DNA of 22,750 nt from Gemmatimonadota bacterium. GTDB lineage: Bacteria; Gemmatimonadota; Gemmatimonadetes; Palauibacterales; Palauibacteraceae. Below, one piece after another: positions 5,796 through 15,613 of the stretch. The stretch lies in assembly GCA_013042495.1 (NCBI GenBank), contig JABDQB010000030.1, forward strand, positions 1 to 22,750. Reading direction: 5' to 3'. The notes below the pieces were generated by a model that saw nothing but the letters and a program-made list of their open reading frames with translations, did not search any database and was not told the origin of the DNA. Numbering within the stretch: position 1 is the first letter of the stretch; each line of letters starts with the position of its first letter. A program made the position numbers and the translations under genes.

Positions 5796-7691
5796 GTGAA
5801 CCGGTATAAAACATTGAAAAAAAGGGGACTAGCGCTTGCTGGTGTTCTTGTGGTTGCCCTCGCCTCCTGCGGCCGCGAGACGCAGTCGCCCAGACCAAAC
5901 ATCGTATTGATCGTGGCGGATGACCTGGGATACGGCGAGCTGGGTAGCTACGGCCAGCAGCGGATCCGGACTCCGGAGCTGGATCGACTGGCTTCCGAGG
6001 GGATGCGCTTCACCCGTCACTATTCCGGCAGCCCCGTGTGTGCTCCGTCTCGCGCCACGCTTCTCACGGGCTTGCACACCGGGCACGCGGTCGTGCGGGA
6101 CAACGACGAGATGGTAGAGCGGGGCGACGTCTGGGGTGACACGCTGATCGAGGGCAATCATCCGCTCCCCGCGGAGACATACACGATCGGCCGCATGCTG
6201 CAGGACGCTGGCTACGTGACGGCCGCGATCGGGAAGTGGGGCCTTGGCGGCCCCGGTGACAGCGGGGAGCCCAACCTGCAGGGATTCGACCATTGGTACG
6301 GGTACATGTGCCAGCGGGAGGCTCACAACTACTATCCGACGCACCTGTGGCGAAACGGCAAGCGCGAGGAACTGTCCGGAAATCCAGCCTTCCGGGCCCA
6401 CCAACGTCTTCCGGCAAACGTGGATCCGGACGATCCGGCCTCGTATTCGACGTATCGAGGCGCGACCTACGCCATGGACGCGATGATGGAGGAAGCGGTG
6501 GCCTTCGTGCGTGAACACGCGGCCGAGCCGTTCTTCCTCTACTTGCCGTTCCCGGTACCTCACGTGGCGCTCCAGGTGCCGGATGAGTCCGTGCAGGAAT
6601 ACGAGGGACGATTCCCGGAAGACCCATATCCGGGGGATCGCGGGTATCTGCCAAATCGAACGCCGAGAGCCACCTACGCGGCCATGATTACTCGCATGGA
6701 CAGGGGCATCGGCGATGTCCTTCGGGCGCTCGAAGAGGAGGGTGTGGCCGGCAACACGGTCGTGATCTTCACGAGCGACAACGGTCCCACATTCAACGGC
6801 GGCACCGATTCGGAGTTCTTTGAGAGCACCGCTGGGCTGCGGGGCCTCAAGACCATGCTGTACGAGGGTGGCATACGTGTTCCCCTGATCGTGCGCTGGC
6901 CGGGTGCCGTGGCCGGGGGCGGTTCCACGGATCACATATCAGCCTTCTGGGACTTCATGCCCACGCTGGCGGAGATCGCCGGAACGTCCAGTCCGCCGGA
7001 GACCGATGGACTGTCGATGGTGCCGGTGCTCACCGGCGACTCTACCGCGCAGCCTCGGCATGAGTCGCTGTACTGGGAGTACCATGGGGGCCAGGCCCTG
7101 CTGGCCGGGCACTGGAAGGCGGTGCGGGGAGCTTCCGACGCGGCCATGGAGCTGTACGATATCGATGCGGATCCGGCAGAGACGACGAACGTGGCGGCAG
7201 CGCACCCGGATGTCGTCCAGCGGCTGTCAGCCGAAATGGCTTCGTCTCGCACACGCTCCGAGTTCTTCCCGCTCGATCGGCCGAGCGCCGCTCGACTGGG
7301 CCGGGTTCGGCGGGGCTGCGGATTGATCGCCGCGGCCACCCGCGAGGCGACGCAGGCCGTACCCCGGACGACGGCTGATCCGGGCGGTCCGGGAGCTCCA
7401 GACCCGCGGTGCACAGTGCAGCTGCGCGTGACTACGGATCGCGTGCCGGCAGCGTCCCAGCCCTCGGACGCCATCCGGGCGGCCTTCGGCGAGTCGGGCT
7501 GGACCGAAGACCTCGGCGCCACCGCGGATGGTGCGGGCACGTCGGCGTTTGCCTACTCGAAAGAAGACGTGCGCTGTGACGTATCGGCCGGGCGGCCGGC
7601 CAGCCTGCTGGACGGAGAGATCGTCGAAGACGGAATCGTCTACGTGGAAGCCAGCTGCTTCGCAGCGGCCCCCCGGACTGACACCACATGA
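5796..7691 (+). CDS. Lipoprotein sulfatase with extra C-terminal domain
   Basis: A 631-residue exported sulfatase. Residues 1-25 form a lipoprotein signal peptide (basic start, hydrophobic stretch, lipobox ALASC with Cys25). NIVLIVADDLGYGELG supplies calcium-binding aspartates at 42-43, and Cys82 in CAPSRATLLTG is the C-x-P-S-R site converted to formylglycine. IGKWGLGG, PFPVPHVAL, FTSDNGPT and GLRGLKTMLYEGGIRVPLIVRWPG are further sulfatase blocks. The family core ends near residue 500 (ELYDIDADPAETTNVAAAHP, then SEFFPLD). Residues about 502-631 form an unrelated tail with three spaced cysteines. It starts at GTG 5796 with AGGA at 5781-5784. It hydrolyses a sulfate ester, probably on a glycan or other extracellular substrate; which one is not visible. 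No formylglycine-generating enzyme is in the window. Confidence 0.92.
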   Translation: MNRYKTLKKRGLALAGVLVVALASCGRETQSPRPNIVLIVADDLGYGELGSYGQQRIRTPELDRLASEGMRFTRHYSGSPVCAPSRATLLTGLHTGHAVVRDNDEMVERGDVWGDTLIEGNHPLPAETYTIGRMLQDAGYVTAAIGKWGLGGPGDSGEPNLQGFDHWYGYMCQREAHNYYPTHLWRNGKREELSGNPAFRAHQRLPANVDPDDPASYSTYRGATYAMDAMMEEAVAFVREHAAEPFFLYLPFPVPHVALQVPDESVQEYEGRFPEDPYPGDRGYLPNRTPRATYAAMITRMDRGIGDVLRALEEEGVAGNTVVIFTSDNGPTFNGGTDSEFFESTAGLRGLKTMLYEGGIRVPLIVRWPGAVAGGGSTDHISAFWDFMPTLAEIAGTSSPPETDGLSMVPVLTGDSTAQPRHESLYWEYHGGQALLAGHWKAVRGASDAAMELYDIDADPAETTNVAAAHPDVVQRLSAEMASSRTRSEFFPLDRPSAARLGRVRRGCGLIAAATREATQAVPRTTADPGGPGAPDPRCTVQLRVTTDRVPAASQPSDAIRAAFGESGWTEDLGATADGAGTSAFAYSKEDVRCDVSAGRPASLLDGEIVEDGIVYVEASCFAAAPRTDTT

Positions 7692-7702
7692 GGTTTGGGA
7701 GC

Positions 7703-8044
7703 ATGAGAGTACTACGCACAATTCTGATCGTTCTCGCTCTTGCGGTTCTGGCAGCCCACTTCAGCCGAGCAGGCGCCAATCTGCTGGCCGGGCTGCTCGT
7801 GCTGGCACCTCTGCTCTTGCTCGTGAGACAACCCTGGGCGGGCTGGACGCTGCGCGTGGCGCTGCTGGTCGGCGGTCTGGAGTGGGTCCGAACGGTCATC
7901 CGCCTCGTCGGCGAGCGACGGGCAACGGGCGACGACTGGACCCGGCTCGCCGTCATCTTGATCGCCGTGGCGCTCCTCACGTTCCTGGCCTCCTGGGCCG
8001 TGCCCGTGAGGGGGGCCGGGACTCAGGATTCGTCCTCCGGCTAG
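7703..8044 (+). CDS. Small four-helix membrane protein
   Basis: A 113-residue integral membrane protein of unknown function. Four hydrophobic segments are visible: after MRVLRT, around ANLLAGLLVLAPLLLLV, around VALLVGGLEWVRTVI, and around LAVILIAVALLTFLASW. A basic loop (LVGERRATGDD) separates the last two. ATG 7703 is preferred because GAGG (7690-7693) lies 9 bases upstream; ATG 7688 overlaps the sulfatase stop in ATGA and lacks a good site. Translational coupling to the sulfatase is plausible. The stop TAG (8042-8044) overlaps the stop of the convergent tal-pgi gene. Confidence 0.75.
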   Translation: MRVLRTILIVLALAVLAAHFSRAGANLLAGLLVLAPLLLLVRQPWAGWTLRVALLVGGLEWVRTVIRLVGERRATGDDWTRLAVILIAVALLTFLASWAVPVRGAGTQDSSSG

Positions 8045-10872
8045 CGTGCCCGTTCGAGGCCCTGCGCCAGGCTCGTCAGGCCGGACTCCACGTTCCAACC
8101 GAGGTGGGCGTGCAGGGTGCTCCTGCCTCGTTCTCGCAAGGTCTGTACATCGCCCAGAGCCTGAGCGCGCAGCAGGGTACCGAGGCTGACCTGCCCGTCA
8201 GCAAGCTCGAGGTCCTCGACCGGGTCGGCCGTGATCACGAGGTAGATCCCGCCTGCCGGTCCGCCCTTGTGCAACTGTCCCGTCGAGTGGAGATACCGGG
8301 GACCGTAGCCGAACGTGGTCGCGCGTCCCGTGCGCGCGCGCACCAGGTCGCGCAACCGTTCCACGGCGGCGTCCCGCTCCGGCGTCGCAGCGAAATAACC
8401 CACAAGCGCCACGTACCCCCCGTCGGGGGCAAGCGCGAGCCATTCGGATAGGGCCCCCGCTACCGGTGTGCCTTCGCCCGGTGTTCCGTTCCCGGCCGCA
8501 AAGATCTCGAGGCCTGCCTCGCCGCCGTCTTCGAGCGGAGCAGGGACACCTCCTTCGGCCGCCCAGCGCTCCAGGATGGCGGCCGTAGCCTGTTTCGCGG
8601 CCGAGACGTCGGGCTCATCGAACGGGTTCACGCCGAGCAGAGCGCCGGCGGTGGCCGTCGCGACTTCCCACCGCAGAAATTCGCCGCCCAGGGCCTCGGG
8701 CTCCGGCAGGTCGATCAGGAACACGGGGTGTCCCGCTGCGCTCAGCGCGTCGAGCGCGAGTCGATCGCTGTCATCGCCGTCGCCCTCCACGGAATAGTGG
8801 ACGAACACCCGGCCCGGAGAACAGGCGTCCACGCCCGGTAGAGACTCACCGGTGATCGGGATGATGCCGTGGCCGTCTTTCCCGGTGCTCTCCGCCACCA
8901 GCTGCTCGATCCAGAGCGGGAAAGACTGCACGCGGCGGGACGCCGTAAGGGTGAGCTTGTTCCGACCCCCCTTCGCGTAGAGGGCCAGAGCCGCGCCGAG
9001 CCGGATGGCCGGGTTGGCGGATTCCGGCAAGCTGGGCGAGCACTCGTGCTCCAGCTGCCGGGCCCACTCGACGATCCCGTTCAGGTCCGCCCCCATGAGG
9101 GCCATGGGGAGGAGACCGAATGCGGTCAGAGCGGAGTAGCGTCCGCCCACGTCGGTCGGCGCCTCGAAGGACCGAAGGAATCCGACCTCTCCAGCCTCCG
9201 CAAGGAGCGACGAGCCGGGATCCGTCACGGCGACGAAGTGCTTCCCGACGTCTGGCACCTCCTCGCGTCGCAGCCGTTCGCGGAAGTACTGATACAGGCT
9301 GAGCGTCTCGATCGTCCCGCCCGACTTGCTGGCGACCACGAACAGCGTCCGCTGTGGGTCGATCGCCTCGTCAACCGCCGCAACGGCTGCGGGGTCGACC
9401 GTATCGAGGACCGTGAGGCGAGGAAAACCATCGGCGCCCGCGAATGAACTCGCGGCTACCAGCGCGCAAAGGCTGCTTCCCCCCATCCCGAGAAGGACGA
9501 TGTCACGGACGCCTTCGCCACGCACTTCCCCGGCAAACGAGGCAAGGTCGGGGAGAAGTCCTTCAGCGTCGGCGGACCCGCGAGTCCATCCGAGACGGTT
9601 CGCAATGCTCTCCCGCGTGCGATCATCTCCCGGCCACAACGAAGGGTCGCGGCCCGCGAGGCGAACTGCAAAGCGCTGCTCGTGCAGTGCAGCCAGGGTT
9701 CCCGCGAGACCGGGCGCCCCCTCAGGCGGCTCCCGAACGCCGACTCTCTGACCCTCGCGCATCTCGTTTCGTCGGAGCGCCAGGCCCGCGAGAAGCGCAT
9801 CGAACGGATCCACGAACTTCTGAGCGCCTTCGGCGAGCAGCTGTTCATTGACCGCCCGCATGTCGATGCCGAGGTCCTCGAGGTCCGCGAACACGCCGGC
9901 TGATTCCTCGACGTCCTGCTCCACGGAATCCGTCTCGATCCGTCCTACGGCGGCGAACGCGTCGATCGTGATCTCCGGCATCGTGTTCACCGTAGCACGG
10001 CCGATCAGCGGCTCCACGTACCGGACGGGATCGTACAGGGGATTCTTCGTGCTGGTGCTGGCCCAGAGCAGTCGCTGCGGCCTCGCTCCCGCCGCGTCGA
10101 GGGCCTGCCAATCCGGTCCCCGAATCAGTTCCTGGTAACTCCGGTAGGCGAGCTTCGCGCTGGCCACGGCCGCTCGACCGTACAGGTCCTGTGCAGCCGG
10201 CTCCGTGCCGGGAACCCGGACCCGGTGAGAAAGAAGCGAATCGACCAGGACATCGATGCGGCTCAAGAAGAAGCTGGCGACGGAAGCCACCGATTCCACG
10301 GGCTTCCCTTCGGCTGCCCTGCGCTGCAGAGCGCGCATGTACGCGCCGGCCACGTCTTCATAAGCCTGCACGGAAAACAAGAGGGTGACATTGACGTTGA
10401 TGCCCTCGTACAGAAGCTCCTCGATCGCCGGCACGCCTTCCGCCGTGCCCGGGATCTTGACCATCAGGTTGGGGCGGTCGACCGCGCTCCAGAGGTGCCG
10501 CGCCTCGCCCAGGGAGCCCGCGGTGTCATGCACCAGGTGCGGCGATACCTCCAGGCTCACGTAGCCGTCCAGTCCGGCGGACTCATCGTACACGGGCCGG
10601 AGAACGTCGCACGCTTCCTGGATGTCGGTGACGACGAGCGCTTCGTATATGTCGTCGACGGACGCCCCCACCGTGGCGAGGCTCTGGATCTGATCATCGT
10701 ATTCGGAGCCGGAGGAAATGGCCTTGTGAAAGATGGCCGGGTTCGACGTGACGCCCCGGAGACCCTCGGTCCGAACCCGCATCTCGAGATCGCCCCCACG
10801 GATCATCTCCCGACTCAGACTGTCAAGCCAGTAGCTCTGTCCGTGCTGCAGCAAGTCGAAGAAGATCTCCAC
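8041..10872 (-). CDS. tal-pgi: Bifunctional transaldolase/glucose-6-phosphate isomerase
   Basis: A 943-residue fusion. Residues 1 to about 370 are transaldolase: GVTSNPAIFHKAI, the Schiff-base Lys139 in NLMVKIPGT, NVTLLFS and WASTSTKNP. Residues about 385-943 are phosphoglucose isomerase: LLGMGGSSL (460-468), VASKSGGTIET (513-523), PTDVGGRYSALTAFGLLP and AESTGKDGHGI. Transaldolase moves a dihydroxyacetone unit from sedoheptulose-7-phosphate to glyceraldehyde-3-phosphate, yielding fructose-6-phosphate, which the second domain turns into glucose-6-phosphate. Such fusions are known in several bacterial lineages. The start is GTG (10870-10872) with GGAG at 10881-10884 inside the end of rpiB, 8 bases away. 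It is the last gene of the tkt-rpiB-tal/pgi operon. Both sets of catalytic motifs are present, so both activities are expected. Confidence 0.95.
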   Translation of the reverse strand: MEIFFDLLQHGQSYWLDSLSREMIRGGDLEMRVRTEGLRGVTSNPAIFHKAISSGSEYDDQIQSLATVGASVDDIYEALVVTDIQEACDVLRPVYDESAGLDGYVSLEVSPHLVHDTAGSLGEARHLWSAVDRPNLMVKIPGTAEGVPAIEELLYEGINVNVTLLFSVQAYEDVAGAYMRALQRRAAEGKPVESVASVASFFLSRIDVLVDSLLSHRVRVPGTEPAAQDLYGRAAVASAKLAYRSYQELIRGPDWQALDAAGARPQRLLWASTSTKNPLYDPVRYVEPLIGRATVNTMPEITIDAFAAVGRIETDSVEQDVEESAGVFADLEDLGIDMRAVNEQLLAEGAQKFVDPFDALLAGLALRRNEMREGQRVGVREPPEGAPGLAGTLAALHEQRFAVRLAGRDPSLWPGDDRTRESIANRLGWTRGSADAEGLLPDLASFAGEVRGEGVRDIVLLGMGGSSLCALVAASSFAGADGFPRLTVLDTVDPAAVAAVDEAIDPQRTLFVVASKSGGTIETLSLYQYFRERLRREEVPDVGKHFVAVTDPGSSLLAEAGEVGFLRSFEAPTDVGGRYSALTAFGLLPMALMGADLNGIVEWARQLEHECSPSLPESANPAIRLGAALALYAKGGRNKLTLTASRRVQSFPLWIEQLVAESTGKDGHGIIPITGESLPGVDACSPGRVFVHYSVEGDGDDSDRLALDALSAAGHPVFLIDLPEPEALGGEFLRWEVATATAGALLGVNPFDEPDVSAAKQATAAILERWAAEGGVPAPLEDGGEAGLEIFAAGNGTPGEGTPVAGALSEWLALAPDGGYVALVGYFAATPERDAAVERLRDLVRARTGRATTFGYGPRYLHSTGQLHKGGPAGGIYLVITADPVEDLELADGQVSLGTLLRAQALGDVQTLRERGRSTLHAHLGWNVESGLTSLAQGLERAR

Positions 10873-10874
10873 GG

Positions 10875-11341
10875 TCAGTTCTCCGCGCGGTTGGACATGT
10901 AGTCGTCTTCCACGGCGAGCAGCTTGTCCAGGCGTCGCCGGTGCCGTCCCTCATCCGAAAACCGGGCCGCCATGAACGCGTCGGTGACCTCTCGTGCCAC
11001 CTCGATCCCGATCACTCGCTCGCCAAGGCACAGCACGTTCATGTCGTCGTGCTCGACCGCCTGGCGGGCGGAGTACGTTTCGTGGCACACGCCAGCTCTG
11101 ACGCCACGGACCTTGTTCGCTACCATGCAGACGCCGACCGCGCTCCCGCAGACGAGCAGTCCACGCTCGGCTTCTCCACGGACCACGGCTTCGGCCACGG
11201 CCCGGGCGTAGTCCGGATAGTCTACGGACTGGGGACCATCCGTTCCCAGGTCGACGACCTCGTGACCCCCCCGCCGAAGATGCTCCGCCAACAGCTGTTT
11301 GTAGTGGTATCCGGCATGATCGGCTCCTACGGCTACGCGGC

Positions 11342-11345
<4 letters not shown>
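10875..11345 (-). CDS. rpiB: Ribose-5-phosphate isomerase B
   Basis: A 156-residue RpiB/LacAB-family isomerase that interconverts ribose-5-phosphate and ribulose-5-phosphate. Visible family features are ADHAGY near the start (His10), DYPDYA, the catalytic-base Cys66 in LLVCGSAVGVCMVANK, and HDDMNVLCLGERV, which holds the phosphate-binding region. The usual CGTGIG is CGSAVG here, a conservative Thr-to-Ser change. The ATG (11343-11345) overlaps the transketolase stop in ATGA and has GGAGGG at 11349-11354 within the end of tkt, so its translation is probably coupled to tkt. It ends 2 bases before the tal-pgi GTG. Confidence 0.95.
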
Positions 11346-13408
<2,063 letters not shown>

Positions 13409-13681
13409 GCCTGTCTTCGTTTCTCGTGTCGGTCTGGATGCGGGGTGCCCGGGTGGCCGGCCGCTCGACATTTCCACGATACCACGGGCGAGTGCGGTGC
13501 GCACCTCCCAGACGGCGTAGCCGACGGTACTCCCGGGGAGCCCGACGCCTCGGTAGGTTTGCCACGGCGGCGTGACCCCTTTGCGGCAACCGTTCGGGAG
13601 TTGGACATTGCAGGTGGGCATCTTCCGGCCGGCTCGTTCGGGGGCGGTGGGGCAGGTAGCCAGGCGTCTTGCGGGGGAAGC

Positions 13682-15613
13682 GTGACCGGATCAAAGCGCA
13701 CAGGCCCTATGCGGCACGACGTCACTCTGCTTTCCTCCGAGGACCTCCATTGGTTCAACGAGGGGCGACACTACCGGCTGTGGGAGAAGCTGGGCAGCCA
13801 CGCGATCGATCCGGGAGCCCAGCCGGGAGTTCTCTTCTCGGTGTGGGCCCCGGCGGCTACCGCGGTTCAGGTCGTCGGCGACTTCGACGGGTGGGCAGGC
13901 GGAGCCGATCCGCTCATCGCGCGCGGCGATTCCGGCGTATGGGAAGGGTTCATCCCCGGCCTCACCGTGGGTCACCGATACAAGTTCCGGATCAAGGGCG
14001 GGGACGGAAAGTGGCGGGACAAGGCCGATCCGTTGGCCAGGGCCGCCGAGCTTCCCCCCGCGACCGCCTCCATCGTGTGGGAGGACGACTACGCGTGGGG
14101 CGACGGCGAGTGGATGAAGGACCTGAGCGTCCACAACGCGCTTGACCGTCCGATATCGATCTACGAAGTCCACCTCGGCTCCTGGATGCGGCCCCCGGGG
14201 GGCGAGTTTCACACGTATCGTCAGACGGCTGCCCGGCTTGCCGATCACGTCGAACGCGCGGGCTTCACCCACGTGGAGATGATGCCGGTTACGGAACATC
14301 CGTTCTACGGATCCTGGGGCTATCAGACCACCGGCTACTTCGCTCCAACCGCTCGCTACGGTTCCCCTGCGGACCTGAAGTACCTGGTGGATTACCTGCA
14401 TGGCCGGGGCATCGGAGTGATCTTCGACTGGGTGCCGAGTCACTTCCCTGGCGACGATCATGGCCTCGCCGTGTTCGATGGCACCCACCTGTACGAGCAC
14501 GAGGATCCGAAGCTCGGGTTCCACCCCGATTGGAGCAGTTGGATCTTCAACTACGGCCGACACGAAGTTCGCAGCTTCCTGGTGAGCAGCGCCCTCTACT
14601 GGCTGGAGGAATTCCACGCCGATGGCCTTCGCGTGGATGCGGTGGCCTCCATGCTGTACCGGGACTACTCGCGAAAGGAAGGCGAGTGGATTCCGAACGT
14701 CTTTGGCGGGCGGGAGAACCTCGAAGCGATCGAGTTCCTCAAGCAGCTGAACCGGGAAGTGTACCGCCGCCACCCGGGTACGCAGACGTACGCTGAGGAG
14801 TCCACGGCCTGGCCCGGCGTGTCACACCCGGTGGACGTCGGAGGGCTGGGTTTCGGCCTGAAGTGGGACATGGGGTGGATGAACGACACGCTGCGCTACA
14901 TGGCGCTGGATCCTATCCACCGCCAGTGGCACCACCACCACCTCACGTTCCGCCACCTGTACGCATTCTCCGAGAACTTCGTGCTCCCGTTCTCGCATGA
15001 CGAAGTCGTGCATGGAAAGAAGTCGATGTGGGGGCAGATGGCCGGCGACGAATGGCAGAAATTCGCCAATCTCCGGGTTCTTTACGGCTGCATGTATGCG
15101 CAGCCCGGAAAGAAGTTGATGTTCATGGGCGCTGAGCTGGCGCAGCGAACGGAGTGGAATCACGAATGGGAGCTGGAGTGGGCCGGCCTTGCCGACCCCA
15201 TGCATGCCGGAGTCTTCCGGTGGGTTGCCGACCTCAACCGGCTCTATCGGGAAGAGCCGGCGATGCACGAACTCGATTGCGATAGCGCGGGATTCGAGTG
15301 GGTGGCGCCCGACGATCACCTTCAGAACGTTCTCGGTTTCATCCGACGCAGTCGGGATGGATCCGGCTCGATCCTGATCGTATGCAATTTTTCGCCGTTA
15401 CCGAGAGCGACCTATCGGGTCGGAGTACCGGTTGGTGGGCGCTGGAGCGAGCGCTTGAATAGCGATGCTGCTGCGTATGGTGGGTCAGGGGTAGGGAATC
15501 TCGGCGAGGTCGTGGCCGAGGATCGACCGTTCCACGGGCGAAGATGGTCGTTGGAGCTGACGCTCCCGCCCCTTTCCGTCGTCTTCTTCCAGGCCGAGGA
15601 ATCCGGTGAGTGA
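13682..15613 (+). CDS. glgB: 1,4-alpha-glucan branching enzyme (GH13)
   Basis: GlgB creates alpha-1,6 branches in glycogen. This 643-residue protein has an N-terminal CBM48-type domain (about residues 30-130, with VWAPAATAVQVVGDFDGW), then the GH13 barrel and a C-terminal beta domain. The nucleophile is Asp319 (LRVDAVASM), the acid/base Glu372 (YAEEST) and the third carboxylate Asp440 (SHDEVVHGK); the spacings of 53 and 68 residues equal those in E. coli GlgB (405, 458, 526). GTG 13682 is chosen for the upstream GGGGGAAG site; ATG 13709 is an alternative. The frame runs open to 12953 through tkt but that part is antisense shadow. It lacks the second N-terminal domain of the longer GlgB form. 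Its end overlaps the GH57 start by 8 bases. Confidence 0.95.
   Translation: MTGSKRTGPMRHDVTLLSSEDLHWFNEGRHYRLWEKLGSHAIDPGAQPGVLFSVWAPAATAVQVVGDFDGWAGGADPLIARGDSGVWEGFIPGLTVGHRYKFRIKGGDGKWRDKADPLARAAELPPATASIVWEDDYAWGDGEWMKDLSVHNALDRPISIYEVHLGSWMRPPGGEFHTYRQTAARLADHVERAGFTHVEMMPVTEHPFYGSWGYQTTGYFAPTARYGSPADLKYLVDYLHGRGIGVIFDWVPSHFPGDDHGLAVFDGTHLYEHEDPKLGFHPDWSSWIFNYGRHEVRSFLVSSALYWLEEFHADGLRVDAVASMLYRDYSRKEGEWIPNVFGGRENLEAIEFLKQLNREVYRRHPGTQTYAEESTAWPGVSHPVDVGGLGFGLKWDMGWMNDTLRYMALDPIHRQWHHHHLTFRHLYAFSENFVLPFSHDEVVHGKKSMWGQMAGDEWQKFANLRVLYGCMYAQPGKKLMFMGAELAQRTEWNHEWELEWAGLADPMHAGVFRWVADLNRLYREEPAMHELDCDSAGFEWVAPDDHLQNVLGFIRRSRDGSGSILIVCNFSPLPRATYRVGVPVGGRWSERLNSDAAAYGGSGVGNLGEVVAEDRPFHGRRWSLELTLPPLSVVFFQAEESGE

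Noticed and set aside
5829..6935. 368-codon antisense frame in the sulfatase gene
   Set aside because: A typical high-GC shadow frame with His/Arg/Val-rich sequence and no domain; the sulfatase motifs are on the other strand.
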